This document shows positions 54,004 to 62,852 of a stretch of 64,000 bases of DNA, piece by piece. How positions within the stretch are numbered: the stretch's first letter is position 1; every line of letters starts with the position of its first letter. A model generated the notes under the pieces. It worked only from the letters and a program-made list of their open reading frames with translations. It searched no databases and had not been told where the DNA came from. Origin of the DNA: Marinovum sp. (GTDB taxonomy: Bacteria; Pseudomonadota; Alphaproteobacteria; Rhodobacterales; Rhodobacteraceae); assembly GCA_022447495.1 (NCBI GenBank), contig JAKVBH010000018.1, forward strand, positions 1 to 64,000, given 5' to 3'. The position numbers were made by a program, and so were the translations under genes.

Positions 54004-55232
54004 AACTTGGTTGCATCGGCGATGACTTCACAGGCTCGAGCGATCTAGCCAACACCTTAGCCAAAGCAGGGATGCGCACGGTTCAATACACTGGAATCCC
54101 GTCCGTGCCGGCAGCCCCCGACATCGAAGCTGGTGTGGTGTCGCTTAAATCGCGGTCGAGCCCGGTAGGGGACGCCATCGCACAATCGCTCGCCGCGCTC
54201 GATTGGCTTTTGGCGCAAGGCTGCACGCAGATTTTTTTCAAATACTGCTCCACCTTTGATTCCGCACCAGAGGGCAACATCGGCCCGGTCGCGGATGCTT
54301 TGGCGGATCGGTTGGGCGCGGATCGCGTGATCGTCTGCCCTGCTTTCCCTGGCACTGGTCGGTCTCTCTACCAAGGGCATCTCTTTGTCAAAGACACGCT
54401 CTTGAGCGAAAGCGGCATGGAAACCCATCCGCTGACGCCAATGACGGACCCCGACATCCGCCGCTGGCTGCGCCATCAAACGTCAAACGGTGTCGGACAT
54501 GTGAATGTGCATGATGTGTTTGCCGGTGCGCAGGCCATCAAAGCCGGGCTCGACCGCGTGCATGGAAATGGCCAACGCTTTGCCGTGGTTGACGCACTCA
54601 AAGATTCAGACTTGATGGAAATCGGCGCCGCGGCTACCGATCTCAAACTCATCACTGGCGGCTCTGGTGTCGCCATGGGCCTGCCCCGCAATTTTGGCTG
54701 CACCCCTGGCACTGCGACTTGGCATGGCCAAAGTGGTCCGTCCTTGATGATCTCTGGGTCGTGCTCGCTGGCGACACAGGGACAAGTGGCGTATCACGCC
54801 GCACGTTACCCAAGCTTGGCGTTAGATGTGGGCGCAATCATCGCAGGCAAGACAACACCTGATGCAGCGCTTGGATGGGCCCTGAACGCGGGGGGGCGTC
54901 CATTGATCTATAGCTCTGCCGCGCCTGAAGAGGTTGCAGAAACCCAAGAACGTTTTGGGCGAGATGCCGCCGCGACAGTCATCGAGGACTTCTTTGCCAA
55001 ACTTGCCCAAGCAGCAGTCGCCAAAGGCGTGCTCCGCATCATCATCGCGGGCGGCGAAACATCTGGCGCTGTGGTCGAGGCCTTGGATCTCACATCGCTT
55101 GAGATCGGGCCTGAGATCGACCCAGGCGTGCCCGCTTTGCGCGCGTCTCCCAATTTGGTTCTGGCGCTAAAATCCGGCAACTTCGGCTCCGAGGATTTCT
55201 TTGAAAAAGCGGATGGAGTACTCAGCACATGA
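54000..55232 (+). CDS. otnK: 3-oxo-tetronate kinase (DUF1537 family)
   Basis: 410-residue four-carbon acid sugar kinase, N-terminal substrate domain plus C-terminal nucleotide-binding domain. The N-terminus has LGCIGDDFTGSSDLANTLAKAG and the C-terminal part IIIAGGETSGAVVEALD, both family hallmarks. It would phosphorylate 3-oxo-tetronate at O4. The GTG start overlaps the preceding gene by 4 bp and its stop overlaps otnC by 4 bp, so the four proteins are translationally coupled. Function assigned from the pathway reconstruction known for DUF1537. Confidence 0.88.
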   Translation: MKLGCIGDDFTGSSDLANTLAKAGMRTVQYTGIPSVPAAPDIEAGVVSLKSRSSPVGDAIAQSLAALDWLLAQGCTQIFFKYCSTFDSAPEGNIGPVADALADRLGADRVIVCPAFPGTGRSLYQGHLFVKDTLLSESGMETHPLTPMTDPDIRRWLRHQTSNGVGHVNVHDVFAGAQAIKAGLDRVHGNGQRFAVVDALKDSDLMEIGAAATDLKLITGGSGVAMGLPRNFGCTPGTATWHGQSGPSLMISGSCSLATQGQVAYHAARYPSLALDVGAIIAGKTTPDAALGWALNAGGRPLIYSSAAPEEVAETQERFGRDAAATVIEDFFAKLAQAAVAKGVLRIIIAGGETSGAVVEALDLTSLEIGPEIDPGVPALRASPNLVLALKSGNFGSEDFFEKADGVLST

Positions 55233-55876
55233 CTGAAAACGCCCTAAGAGAGCAAATGTGCCTGCTGTCGCAATCCCTGTTTGAACGCGGTCTCACACAT
55301 GGAAGCACCGGCAACATCTCCGCGCGCACCGAAGATGGCGGCCTTCTGGTGTCTCCCACAGGAACAAGTTTTGGCAGGCTCGACCCTGGGCGGTTGAGCC
55401 GCTTTGACGCGCAGGGCAACTTTCTCAGCGGTGACAAACCAACCAAAGAAATGCCGCTGCACAGTGCTTTCTATGAGACACGTTCAACGGCTGGTGCAGT
55501 GGTCCACCTACATTCCTGTCACTCCGTTGCGTTGTCGATGTTGCCGGATAATGACGAGGACAACTTTCTCCCGCCACTCACGCCCTACGCGATCATGCAA
55601 TTGGGCCGGGTCAGGCTTTTGCCTTTCTTTGTACCGGGCGACGCGGCGATGGGCGATGCGATCCGTGGCCTCGCGGGCAAGCACAGCGCCGTCATGCTGG
55701 CCAACCACGGACCGGTCGTTGCAGGCAAAACTGTTGAAGCCGCCTGCAATGCGATCGAAGAGCTTGAGGCCACAGCACGGCTTGCGCTGATGCTGCGCGG
55801 TCTGCCCGTGCGCGGCCTTGACCCCGAACAAATCCAGGCCGTGGTGCGCAAGTTCGATATCGAGTGGGACACATGA
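55229..55876 (+). CDS. otnC: 3-oxo-tetronate 4-phosphate decarboxylase (class II aldolase family)
   Basis: 215-residue zinc-dependent class II aldolase/adducin-family enzyme, expected to decarboxylate 3-oxo-tetronate 4-phosphate to dihydroxyacetone phosphate. Conserved GLTHGSTGNISARTEDGGLLVSPTGTSFG, the metal-binding HLHSCHSVALS and the NHGPVVAG histidine are visible. Length (about 215) is normal. It overlaps otnK and otnI by 4 bp each. Confidence 0.87.
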   Translation: MTENALREQMCLLSQSLFERGLTHGSTGNISARTEDGGLLVSPTGTSFGRLDPGRLSRFDAQGNFLSGDKPTKEMPLHSAFYETRSTAGAVVHLHSCHSVALSMLPDNDEDNFLPPLTPYAIMQLGRVRLLPFFVPGDAAMGDAIRGLAGKHSAVMLANHGPVVAGKTVEAACNAIEELEATARLALMLRGLPVRGLDPEQIQAVVRKFDIEWDT

Positions 55877-56622
55877 CGCAATTCTCCGCCAATCTCGGCT
55901 TTCTTTGGAACAATATCCCCCTTTCTGAGGCGATCTATGCTGCAGCAGCGGCAGGGTTTGACGCCGTGGAATGCCACTGGCCCTACGATCAGACGATCAA
56001 AGATGTTCAAGCCGCGCTGCGCAACACATCCCTGACAATGCTGGGTTTGAACACACGACGTGGTCAACCAGGTGAAAATGGGCTCGCCGCCTTGCCTGGC
56101 CGTGAAGGAGAGGCTCGTGCTGCGATTGATGAGGCCATTGCCTATGCCAATGCCATCGACGCCCAAGCGATCCACGTGATGTCTGGTTTTGCCAAAGGCC
56201 CAGACGCAAAAGCGACCTTTCTGGAAAACCTCCGCTACGCGACAGAGCAGACGGAGCGCACGATTCTCATTGAGCCACTCAACCGCCATGATGCGCCCGG
56301 CTACTTTCTCGAAACCACAGATCAGGCGTGCGACATTATCCACACGCTCGGACATCCATCGGTCAAATTGATGTTCGACTGCTATCACGTGGGCCGTTCT
56401 GAGGGCGACTTGACAACGCGACTAGAGGCCTTGCTTGACCACATCGGCCATATCCAATTCGCATCTGTGCCGGATCGCGGCACTCCAGATCATGGCGAAT
56501 TGAACTACCCCATGATCTTTGAACATATCGCCGCGTTGGGGTGGAACAAACCGTTGGGTGCAGAATACAAACCAACCGGTCCCACAGCTGATAGCCTAAG
56601 TTGGCTGCAATCACTGCGCTGA
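55873..56622 (+). CDS. otnI: 2-oxo-tetronate isomerase (hydroxypyruvate isomerase-like)
   Basis: 249-residue TIM-barrel isomerase (AP endonuclease 2 superfamily, Hyi-like) that would convert 2-oxo-tetronate to 3-oxo-tetronate. Visible features: FSANLGFLWNNIPLSEAI at the N-terminus, the catalytic Glu in ILIEPLNRHDAPGYFL and the metal-binding region LMFDCYHVGRSEGD, with HIQFASVPDRGTPDHGELNY. I use ATG 55873, which overlaps the otnC stop (ATGA), rather than 55864. Last gene of the operon; the predicted products are dihydroxyacetone phosphate and CO2. Confidence 0.87.
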   Translation: MTQFSANLGFLWNNIPLSEAIYAAAAAGFDAVECHWPYDQTIKDVQAALRNTSLTMLGLNTRRGQPGENGLAALPGREGEARAAIDEAIAYANAIDAQAIHVMSGFAKGPDAKATFLENLRYATEQTERTILIEPLNRHDAPGYFLETTDQACDIIHTLGHPSVKLMFDCYHVGRSEGDLTTRLEALLDHIGHIQFASVPDRGTPDHGELNYPMIFEHIAALGWNKPLGAEYKPTGPTADSLSWLQSLR

Positions 56623-56834
56623 GCGGATTGGTAAACCGCCAATCTAAGGAGCCATTCCTGGTCTGGAAGATGGTGCTTCTAGGGAATTGGACCAGCTTAT
56701 CCTTGCCTCTCATATCCACGCAATATGGATGACAATGCCGTTGGTTGGTGCGGAACGTTTTGCAAGTTTAGTTGCAATCGCCCGGCGCGATGATACGGAG
56801 ATCAATTCCTGTGATCTTCATAGGGTTTCTGAGT

Positions 56835-57287
56835 CTATTCACAGAAATTGACAGACGATGCTCTAAGTGAGAAGGCTCGCAGGCCCCCGATATTCCTACT
56901 GCATCGTGGAGCGCTTTCAGTATCTCGGCAAAGCGCTACAGGTCTAAGGATTGTCCCGGTTGGACCGGTGGTTGCCTCGCTTGGGCGCAAAACTAGGTAC
57001 CCCGCGCCACCCACTTGATCAGAAGTGCCATCTAACAAGAGCAGCGGACCTGATTGGTCTCCAAAAATGCGTGGTGCAGGTCCTTGTCCACCACCAAATT
57101 TTAGATCGCCATCAATCACTTCAATAACTGTTTCCCAGCAAGGCCCGTTGCCGATTTGCAAATATGCCGGTGTTTCTTGATCCATTGACCTTGCAAGAAT
57201 TGAAATGAAGTTCTCTGTTGCCTGAGAGTTTTTAGTTTGTGCGTTTGCCGCACCAACCATTAATAAGAAGATCAGTAGGGATCGCAT
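56835..57287 (-). CDS. Small secreted protein of unknown family
   Basis: 150 residues. MRSLLIFLLMVGAANA is a clear Sec signal peptide with cleavage after ANA. The mature part has four cysteines (GPCWETV, VALCRDTE, PRCSRN and a C-terminal FCE), which could form disulfides in the periplasm. A beta-rich segment includes GDQSGPLLLLDGTSD. A TTG at 57305 would add six residues and is less likely. No family recognised; it is monocistronic. Confidence 0.6.
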   Translation of the reverse strand: MRSLLIFLLMVGAANAQTKNSQATENFISILARSMDQETPAYLQIGNGPCWETVIEVIDGDLKFGGGQGPAPRIFGDQSGPLLLLDGTSDQVGGAGYLVLRPSEATTGPTGTILRPVALCRDTESAPRCSRNIGGLRAFSLRASSVNFCE

Positions 57288-57537
57288 CCTGGAGTAGCCT
57301 TTCAAAGTAGCTTTGTCGGCGTCCTTGATTCGGGTGGCTAGGTTTCATTAAGGCTAGATATAAAGGTCTGTGTCTACACAATATTGTTTGCTTTTCCCAC
57401 CACGGTAAGCCGTCTATCGTGCAACGCGCAGCATTCGACGAAATGAGATTACAGCTGACATTGCACCCGTTTCGGGAAGTTAAACTTCAACAGTCAATAG
57501 CACGCGGTTCGGATGGAACAGCGCTAGACCATCGGGT

Positions 57538-58062
57538 CTATTCGCCGAATGCTGGATCGCTCATCATCAGCTTTGTGATCGCGTCCATGAGACCACTTTC
57601 CTTCATGGTTTGAATGTTCAGCTCGGCAAGCCCGCAGTCCGAGGTTGCATCGGCGAAGCTGTCCTGTGGTGAAAGAAGCGCAATCAACTCATCATCCGTC
57701 GCCAATGAAGCAAACGTTATGTCAGTGCGTGTTTCGACAACATCCAGAAATGCAATCGCTTGATCCCGCATAGCATTGACCTGGGACAGTTTGCCCTGCT
57801 CCGAAAGTCTATCGTACACACACGCGGTGCCCTCGGTGTGTGCTTCGCTCCATTCAAACTCCGGCACTAACTCTTCCAGAGAAGGGTCTAGTCGCACATA
57901 TAGTTGCATCATGGAGGGCCACATTACAGCGTTCATGACACGCATTTCCTCAACGAAATCAGACTTTTCTATGCGACTGAAATCAACATCCGGGTCAATG
58001 TTCTGGGCTATTGCGCCAAGTGGAAAAAAAGCAAGTGCAATGGATAGAAGTCTGGTCTTCAT
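57538..58062 (-). CDS. Small secreted protein (DUF2059-like)
   Basis: 174 residues with a signal peptide (MKTRLLSIALAFFPLGAIAQ, cleavage after AIA or AQ). The mature region is mostly helical and acidic (SDFVEEMRVMNAVMWPSMMQ and ITKLMMSDPAFGE) with two cysteines. The helical character and size recall DUF2059 periplasmic proteins, but the match is by eye and weak. I chose ATG 58062 with GAGA upstream; ATG 58074 is also possible. It lies next to, but is not obviously related to, the previous secreted protein. Confidence 0.6.
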   Translation of the reverse strand: MKTRLLSIALAFFPLGAIAQNIDPDVDFSRIEKSDFVEEMRVMNAVMWPSMMQLYVRLDPSLEELVPEFEWSEAHTEGTACVYDRLSEQGKLSQVNAMRDQAIAFLDVVETRTDITFASLATDDELIALLSPQDSFADATSDCGLAELNIQTMKESGLMDAITKLMMSDPAFGE

Positions 58063-58376
58063 AAAGGGTCTCATTTCTTAAGGATATTTAACCAAGTCGC
58101 TTTTTATTTTGACAATTTTGAGCGTTTGCGTCTGCGTTTTCAACTCTGACGAGGGTCTTGGCTACAAGATCACTGATTTTGAGGGTTTCGCGGGTGTGTT
58201 TTCGGACCCTGTGTTCGATATGATCTTCACGTAAGCGGTCCTTATTCAGTGCCGCACGTCGATGGCGTAGAGCGTGAGAGGATCGTCGCCAAAATGCGGG
58301 TGCGTGATGGCCTTCAATTAGCAGTCCAGCCAAGGCATTTCGATACGGCGCGACTGGTCGGCTTTAGGATCAGAAC
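58063..58376. other. Gap with no recognisable gene
   Basis: About 310 bp between the small secreted protein and the transposase relic. A minus-strand frame of 81 codons (58088-58333) exists but its Arg/His-rich composition has no recognisable protein character. I see nothing that can be named. Confidence 0.5.
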
Positions 58377-58575
58377 TCATAAGCAGAATATGAAGGTTGC
58401 TGCGAGGGCGATTGCGTAGAGGAATACGGTTGGTGATCTGTCGTAGCGGTTTGCGATGCGCCGCCAATCTTTGAGCTTGCCGATCATCCACCCGAGCCCG
58501 ACCTCGGCTGTTTGGAAAGTACGGACGAAGCCGCTGCATTTGATCTTCGTTCAGCCAATAAAGAATGCTCATCAT
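58377..58575 (-). pseudogene. IS5-family transposase relic with internal deletion
   Basis: On the minus strand the N-terminal piece reads SILYWLNEDQMQRLRPYFP then RARVDD. It then runs into the C-terminal piece GKLKDWRRIANRYDRSP, followed by YAIALAATFIFCL and a stop. The two ends of an IS5/IS427-type transposase are joined directly, so roughly 180-200 residues are missing and the junction is out of frame. The short GGGGG/CCCCC hairpin just beyond the start codon (58576-58596) may be the old IS end. Confidence 0.75.
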
Positions 58576-58783
58576 ATCCCCCCTAAAACTGGGGGCCGTG
58601 AATCATGATAGCGCCACAAGCTTAATCAGTTAATGGGTCCTGATCCTAGAAATTACCAAGAGATTGTATTAGGCTTTTTGACATCTGCGATCCTTGGTCA
58701 TGTTTGGTTTACGCAACGTCAATCCTACGTCATAAGCACGGAAATTCTTCGATAGCCCTTAAATCGCAGCAGAGAAAAAGAAC

Positions 58784-61618
58784 GTGTCAAAAACCGTCGC
58801 AGCCGAAATCGTCCATGCCATCAAATCCCATGCAGATCGTCTCTCCCTCTCGGACAGTCGCCGCCAAATCAATTATGCGCAGCTGGGCCAGTTTGTTTCG
58901 GCCCTTGGTGAGGAAATTCGCGCGCATACCGTTGTAGGTGTGTTCGGCGCGCCGGGACTTGTCATGGGGGCAAGCGCAATTGCCTGCGTCATTCATGGCC
59001 GGCCTTTTGTGCATCTCGACCCGGCTATGCCGCAGATGGTGCTGCACAACATCCTGTCAGAGCTTGAGGTTGGACTCGTCATTCTATGCGAGCCTCCCGC
59101 GCCGGGGCAGCTTCCCGGAAATTGCGAAACGCTTGAGGCTGAGGCTGTACTGCTAGAAGTTGAAGCGGGCGACCATACCAATGCAACGGAGATAGAAGCC
59201 GCCGCGGCGGCGCCAAGCGATCCAATCTATCTTGTAGCCACCTCTGGCACCACAGGTCGGCCCAAGTGTATTCCCGTCTCGCAGGACGCGGCCTTCTTGT
59301 CGTATCATTGGCGCGACGCCCACACTCCCTATGCGCCCAAGACCCGCGTGGGCATTTATGTCTTTGCCATCTGGGAAATGTTCCGCCCACTGCGCAATGG
59401 CGCGAGCCTTTGGTTCCCCGACGCCGGAACACTCTTTGCGCCCGCTAAATTGGCCGCATTTCTGACCGAGAACCGCATTGATGAGATGCTCTTTACCCCG
59501 TCCTTTTATGACACCTTTTTGAATGCTTTAGACCCGACGCAGGCCGCCGGCTTGCCGCTGTCACGCGTGATACTCAACGGGGAAGTGGTGAGCGATGATC
59601 TGATCCGGGCTTCGCTGGCGAAACTGCCTCAAGCCGCGCTTTGGAACCTATATAGCATCTGCGAAACCCATGATATCTGTATGACACACCTCACAGAGCC
59701 CGCGGGTGATCGACCTGCCTCTGTCGGTATCCCGATGGAGTATCTCCGCGCGGTGATCCTTGATGAGGCGGAACAACCCTGCGCACCAGGCGCGTCTGGA
59801 CAGCTCTTTTTTGAAGGCCCTCGCATGCTTGGTCCCGGTTATGTGAACCGCCCCGAAGAAACGCGTCTGCGCTTCCGCGAACTAGAGATTGAAGGCCGCC
59901 AGACCCGGCTTTACGACACGGGTGATCAGGCGCGTCAGCACGCCGACGGAACGCTCTATATCGAAGGGCGTATTGCGCACATGCTGAAGCTGCGCGGTTA
60001 TTCGATCCAGACGCGAGAGCTGACAGAAACCATGCGCAGCAGGCTCGGCTTTTCCAGTGCGGCGCCTTGGGTGTCAGAGGTGGGCAGCCGCGGGCAAAGC
60101 CTGATATTCTATTTTGCCGCTGACGCTGCGCAGGCAGAGCGCAATGCGCGCGATTGGGGGCTGGTACCCGGCACAAACCCGATCCCGGGATCGCTGGCCG
60201 CTGATTTACGCGCGGTGCTGCCACATTACTGTGTGCCAAGCTACCTTGTGCAAATGGACTCGCTGCCGCTGCACCCGGTTTCCGGCAAGGCGGATGTGCG
60301 CGCACTGCCAAAGGTCGAAGACAGTGCGTCGCACCGTGGCACGTCCGAGGATGTGGTGATCGCAGCCGCCGCGCATGCAATGTCCTGCGCGCACAGCGAT
60401 ATTGATCCGGCGCTGAGTTTTCACAATCTGGGTGGGGACTCGCTGATGTGCGTGAAACTGATGTTTGAGCTGGAAAAGATCTATGGCCTGCCCGTGGATT
60501 TCGATCTGGCGATGAACGTGCCGCTGCATCGGCTTGACCAACTCTTGACGCAAGAGGCGGACGCGCCTGCTGCCTTTGAAGACTTCGATCGTCCGGGAAT
60601 ATTTCTGACCGGGGTGACCGGTTTTCTTGGCGGCCATGTGCTAAAACAAGCCGCCCATACTCTGCCCGAGGGCGATGTGGTCTATTGTCTCGTGCGCAAC
60701 AAGGACCGCGCGGCGCGGGACAGGCTTGAGGCAGTGGCAAAGCTTCACGGCGTTGATGCCAGCCGCTTTGTGATCGTGAACGGCACACTGGATGCGCCGC
60801 AATTCTCACTTGATCAGGCACAATATGCGGCACTCGCTAAGGCCGTCACACGGGTCATTCATTGCGCAGCAATGGTGAACCTCGCCATCGGACGACAAGA
60901 GATGTTGGACTGGTCCGCACGCGGGATTACAACGATATTAGAGTTCTGCGGTGATGCGGGAGCTGATCTGCGCTTCACCTCGTCCACTTCTGTTTTCCCA
61001 GATCGCGGAGGTCCATGGCCAGAGGGGCTGACCCCGGTTTGGGCGGGTTGCACAGGCTACGGCGCGGCCAAAATCGCTGCTGAGGCTACCATTCGAAACG
61101 GAGAAATCCCGGCTGCCATCCTTCGGCTACCATCCCTTTATGATCTGGAGGCACCGAACCCCCGCGACATTTATGAGATCATTCTAGAGGCGTCCTACCG
61201 AGCAGGTCACATGCCGCAGGGCCTGACTTTCCCAATGGTCGACGTAACGGCCGTGGCTGCGTTCTTGCTGGGGGATATCACCACACCTGAGGCTGCGATC
61301 TATAACCTGATCCCAGATCAACGTGTCGCCACGGCGACCCCGCAGCCTTTGGCGACGCAGGAGTGGTTGGCCAAGGTGACGCTAGAGCCCGGCATAGCAG
61401 GGGTGATTGTAGACTATCCGGATACTTTGCGTGCTGACGCGCGATTTGAAAACGGGCAAGCCCGCGCGGCTTGGTCGAGGATGAGTGATGAACCATTTGA
61501 GGCGCTTTGTGTCGCGGCAACCCTGTTAGAGCGCCGTGCGCAAGCCTACCAGGGTGAGCCTGCGTTGATCTCGAAGTCCGACATGGTCAGCGCTCGCGCC
61601 GCATCGCTGGCCAAATAA
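58784..61618 (+). CDS. A-T-reductase enzyme (NRPS-like carboxylic acid reductase)
   Basis: 944-residue protein, cytoplasmic. Adenylation domain (1 to about 510; ATSGTTGRPKCIPV, YDTGDQARQHADGTLYIEGR), carrier domain (about 520-595; NLGGDSLMCVK with Ser553) and terminal thioester reductase (about 605-944; LTGVTGFLGGHVL, Tyr759-x-x-x-Lys763 in TGYGAAKIAAE). Such enzymes activate an acid, load it on the carrier and release an aldehyde or alcohol with NADPH. In the acid pocket the Asp that normally binds the alpha-amino group aligns with Val193, so an alpha-amino acid substrate is unlikely. The gene is monocistronic or first in its unit; the last 73 bp overlap the convergent SDR gene. Start ATG 58784 lacks a strong ribosome site. 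Confidence 0.85.
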   Translation: MSKTVAAEIVHAIKSHADRLSLSDSRRQINYAQLGQFVSALGEEIRAHTVVGVFGAPGLVMGASAIACVIHGRPFVHLDPAMPQMVLHNILSELEVGLVILCEPPAPGQLPGNCETLEAEAVLLEVEAGDHTNATEIEAAAAAPSDPIYLVATSGTTGRPKCIPVSQDAAFLSYHWRDAHTPYAPKTRVGIYVFAIWEMFRPLRNGASLWFPDAGTLFAPAKLAAFLTENRIDEMLFTPSFYDTFLNALDPTQAAGLPLSRVILNGEVVSDDLIRASLAKLPQAALWNLYSICETHDICMTHLTEPAGDRPASVGIPMEYLRAVILDEAEQPCAPGASGQLFFEGPRMLGPGYVNRPEETRLRFRELEIEGRQTRLYDTGDQARQHADGTLYIEGRIAHMLKLRGYSIQTRELTETMRSRLGFSSAAPWVSEVGSRGQSLIFYFAADAAQAERNARDWGLVPGTNPIPGSLAADLRAVLPHYCVPSYLVQMDSLPLHPVSGKADVRALPKVEDSASHRGTSEDVVIAAAAHAMSCAHSDIDPALSFHNLGGDSLMCVKLMFELEKIYGLPVDFDLAMNVPLHRLDQLLTQEADAPAAFEDFDRPGIFLTGVTGFLGGHVLKQAAHTLPEGDVVYCLVRNKDRAARDRLEAVAKLHGVDASRFVIVNGTLDAPQFSLDQAQYAALAKAVTRVIHCAAMVNLAIGRQEMLDWSARGITTILEFCGDAGADLRFTSSTSVFPDRGGPWPEGLTPVWAGCTGYGAAKIAAEATIRNGEIPAAILRLPSLYDLEAPNPRDIYEIILEASYRAGHMPQGLTFPMVDVTAVAAFLLGDITTPEAAIYNLIPDQRVATATPQPLATQEWLAKVTLEPGIAGVIVDYPDTLRADARFENGQARAAWSRMSDEPFEALCVAATLLERRAQAYQGEPALISKSDMVSARAASLAK

Positions 61619-62319
61619 GCGGCAAGTTCGGCGACCTCTTCGGGTTGCACAAGCTGCTGTTGCGGGTTGGATTTGGCATACTCCACCCGCACCTCTTCAA
61701 GACTTTGACCTGTCACCGCCATATCTGCGTCAATGAACTTGCGTAGCATTTCGGTTTCAACCCAAGTGGGGCTGATCGACACACAGGTGACGCCATGGGC
61801 GGCCCCTTCAAGACTAACGCAGCGCCCCAACCCCAGAAGTCCTGCCTTTGACGCGCAATAGGCCGCATTATTGGCCATACCCGTATGGGCAGCCATGGAG
61901 GCAAGGTTGATAATTCGCCCCCAGCCAGCTGCTTTCATATGCGGCATCACCGCGCGTATCATGCGAAAACTGCCGGTCAGGTTGATGTCGATCTGGTCCA
62001 GCCAAACATTTTCAGGATGGCCGATAATCGCCGCTTCGTCATAGACACCTGCAGCGTTCACCAAGACATCGACGCCGCCACGCTCTGTCACAACGTCGGC
62101 GACAAAGCGGTCCACGCTGTTGCTTGATTGCACGTCCAATGACGAGGCCTTTATAGACCCGGCATCAGCGCCTAGCTTGGCCTTCACATGGGCCGCGTCC
62201 ACAGCTCTGCGTGCGCCAACATAAACCGCAGTACCATCCTGAAGCAGTCGCCGCGCAATCGCCAGCCCCATACCCGAAAGCCCACCGGTCACAATCGCGG
62301 TTCTGGATTTGGATGACAT
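61546..62319 (-). CDS. Short-chain dehydrogenase/reductase
   Basis: 257-residue classical SDR. TAIVTGGLSGMGLAIARRL holds the nucleotide-binding motif TGxxxGxG, NAAGVYDEAAI is the typical NAAG, and NNAAYCASKAGLLGLG contains the catalytic Tyr-x-x-x-Lys. Its C-terminus (NAGSPW) resembles 3-hydroxybutyrate-dehydrogenase-like members. The 3' end overlaps the convergent A-T-reductase gene by 73 bp. Substrate unknown; it could work on the aldehyde made by the neighbour, a guess from position. Confidence 0.85.
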   Translation of the reverse strand: MSSKSRTAIVTGGLSGMGLAIARRLLQDGTAVYVGARRAVDAAHVKAKLGADAGSIKASSLDVQSSNSVDRFVADVVTERGGVDVLVNAAGVYDEAAIIGHPENVWLDQIDINLTGSFRMIRAVMPHMKAAGWGRIINLASMAAHTGMANNAAYCASKAGLLGLGRCVSLEGAAHGVTCVSISPTWVETEMLRKFIDADMAVTGQSLEEVRVEYAKSNPQQQLVQPEEVAELAAYLASDAARALTMSDFEINAGSPW

Positions 62320-62637
62320 CTCGCCTGCCTGTTTAGAATGCCCAATTGCTAGACCTTCTATGGAAAGCGGCAGGTAACTTACAGCAAATTCTAGAGACGG
62401 CTTTTACGGCAGGCCATTTGAAAAAATCCGACAAAACGCCAATTCAAATTTAGGAACATCAAAGCATGATCACCAGATAACTAAAGGAGCGTCTGCGATA
62501 GAAATCGTGCTATGGTGCTGCCCCTACGGAAGCTGGCGTCAATTTTCTGTTAGCCGCGCATTTCGTCGCTGCTATCTACCTCGTAAGACAGACAATCAAT
62601 TGCGGAATTTGGACGACAGCACGAACCGCAGTAGAGC

Positions 62638-62675
62638 CATTCGCGCATGCTGAAATGCATCAGGATGCGCGAATG
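62638..62675. repeat. Long imperfect hairpin (perfect 11-bp outer stem)
   Basis: CATTCGCGCAT (62638-62648) and ATGCGCGAATG (62665-62675) are perfect complements. Inside, after a G-G mismatch, CTGA pairs with TCAG around the loop AATGCA. The result is a stem of about 15 pairs. There is no U run on either strand, so it may be a regulatory RNA element, an element end or a structured repeat. Confidence 0.6.
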
Positions 62676-62811
62676 CCTGGTCTGGGAAAGCTGCGCCGCA
62701 GCGCTCGGTATTGATGTGAATGACTGGTTGGGGCCGGTTGCGACAGGTGGCTGAACAGATCCATGAAGATTCCGTGACCACTCCGCGCGCGCCCCTGGTT
62801 TCAATCAGAGT

Positions 62812-62846
62812 TATCTGCACGGTTCAGGGGGTGAAACGTGCAGATA
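62812..62846 (-). terminator. Hairpin downstream of the aminotransferase gene
   Basis: TATCTGCACG (62812-62821) and CGTGCAGATA (62837-62846) are perfect 10-bp arms around a 15-nt loop, 7 bp past the minus-strand stop at 62853. Likely the 3' structure of the aminotransferase transcript; no U tract. Confidence 0.5.
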
Positions 62847-62852
62847 GCTGAC

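Larger units (their letters stand above)
62320..62852. other. Gene-free gap with two strong hairpins
   Basis: This 533-bp stretch has only short frames without protein character. It holds two marked inverted repeats annotated separately at 62638-62675 and 62812-62846. The promoter of the SDR gene (minus, start 62319) should also lie here, but no clear hexamers were found. Confidence 0.5.

Noticed and set aside
57419-57613. Short plus-strand frame before the second small secreted protein
   Set aside because: No ribosome site or recognisable protein character, and it runs into the opposite-strand gene's 3' end.
58088-58333. Minus-strand frame of 81 codons
   Set aside because: Composition is Arg/His-rich without a recognisable motif; probably chance open sequence beside the IS relic.
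62550-62820. Minus-strand frames in the gene-free gap
   Set aside because: They overlap the long hairpin and lack motifs or ribosome sites.
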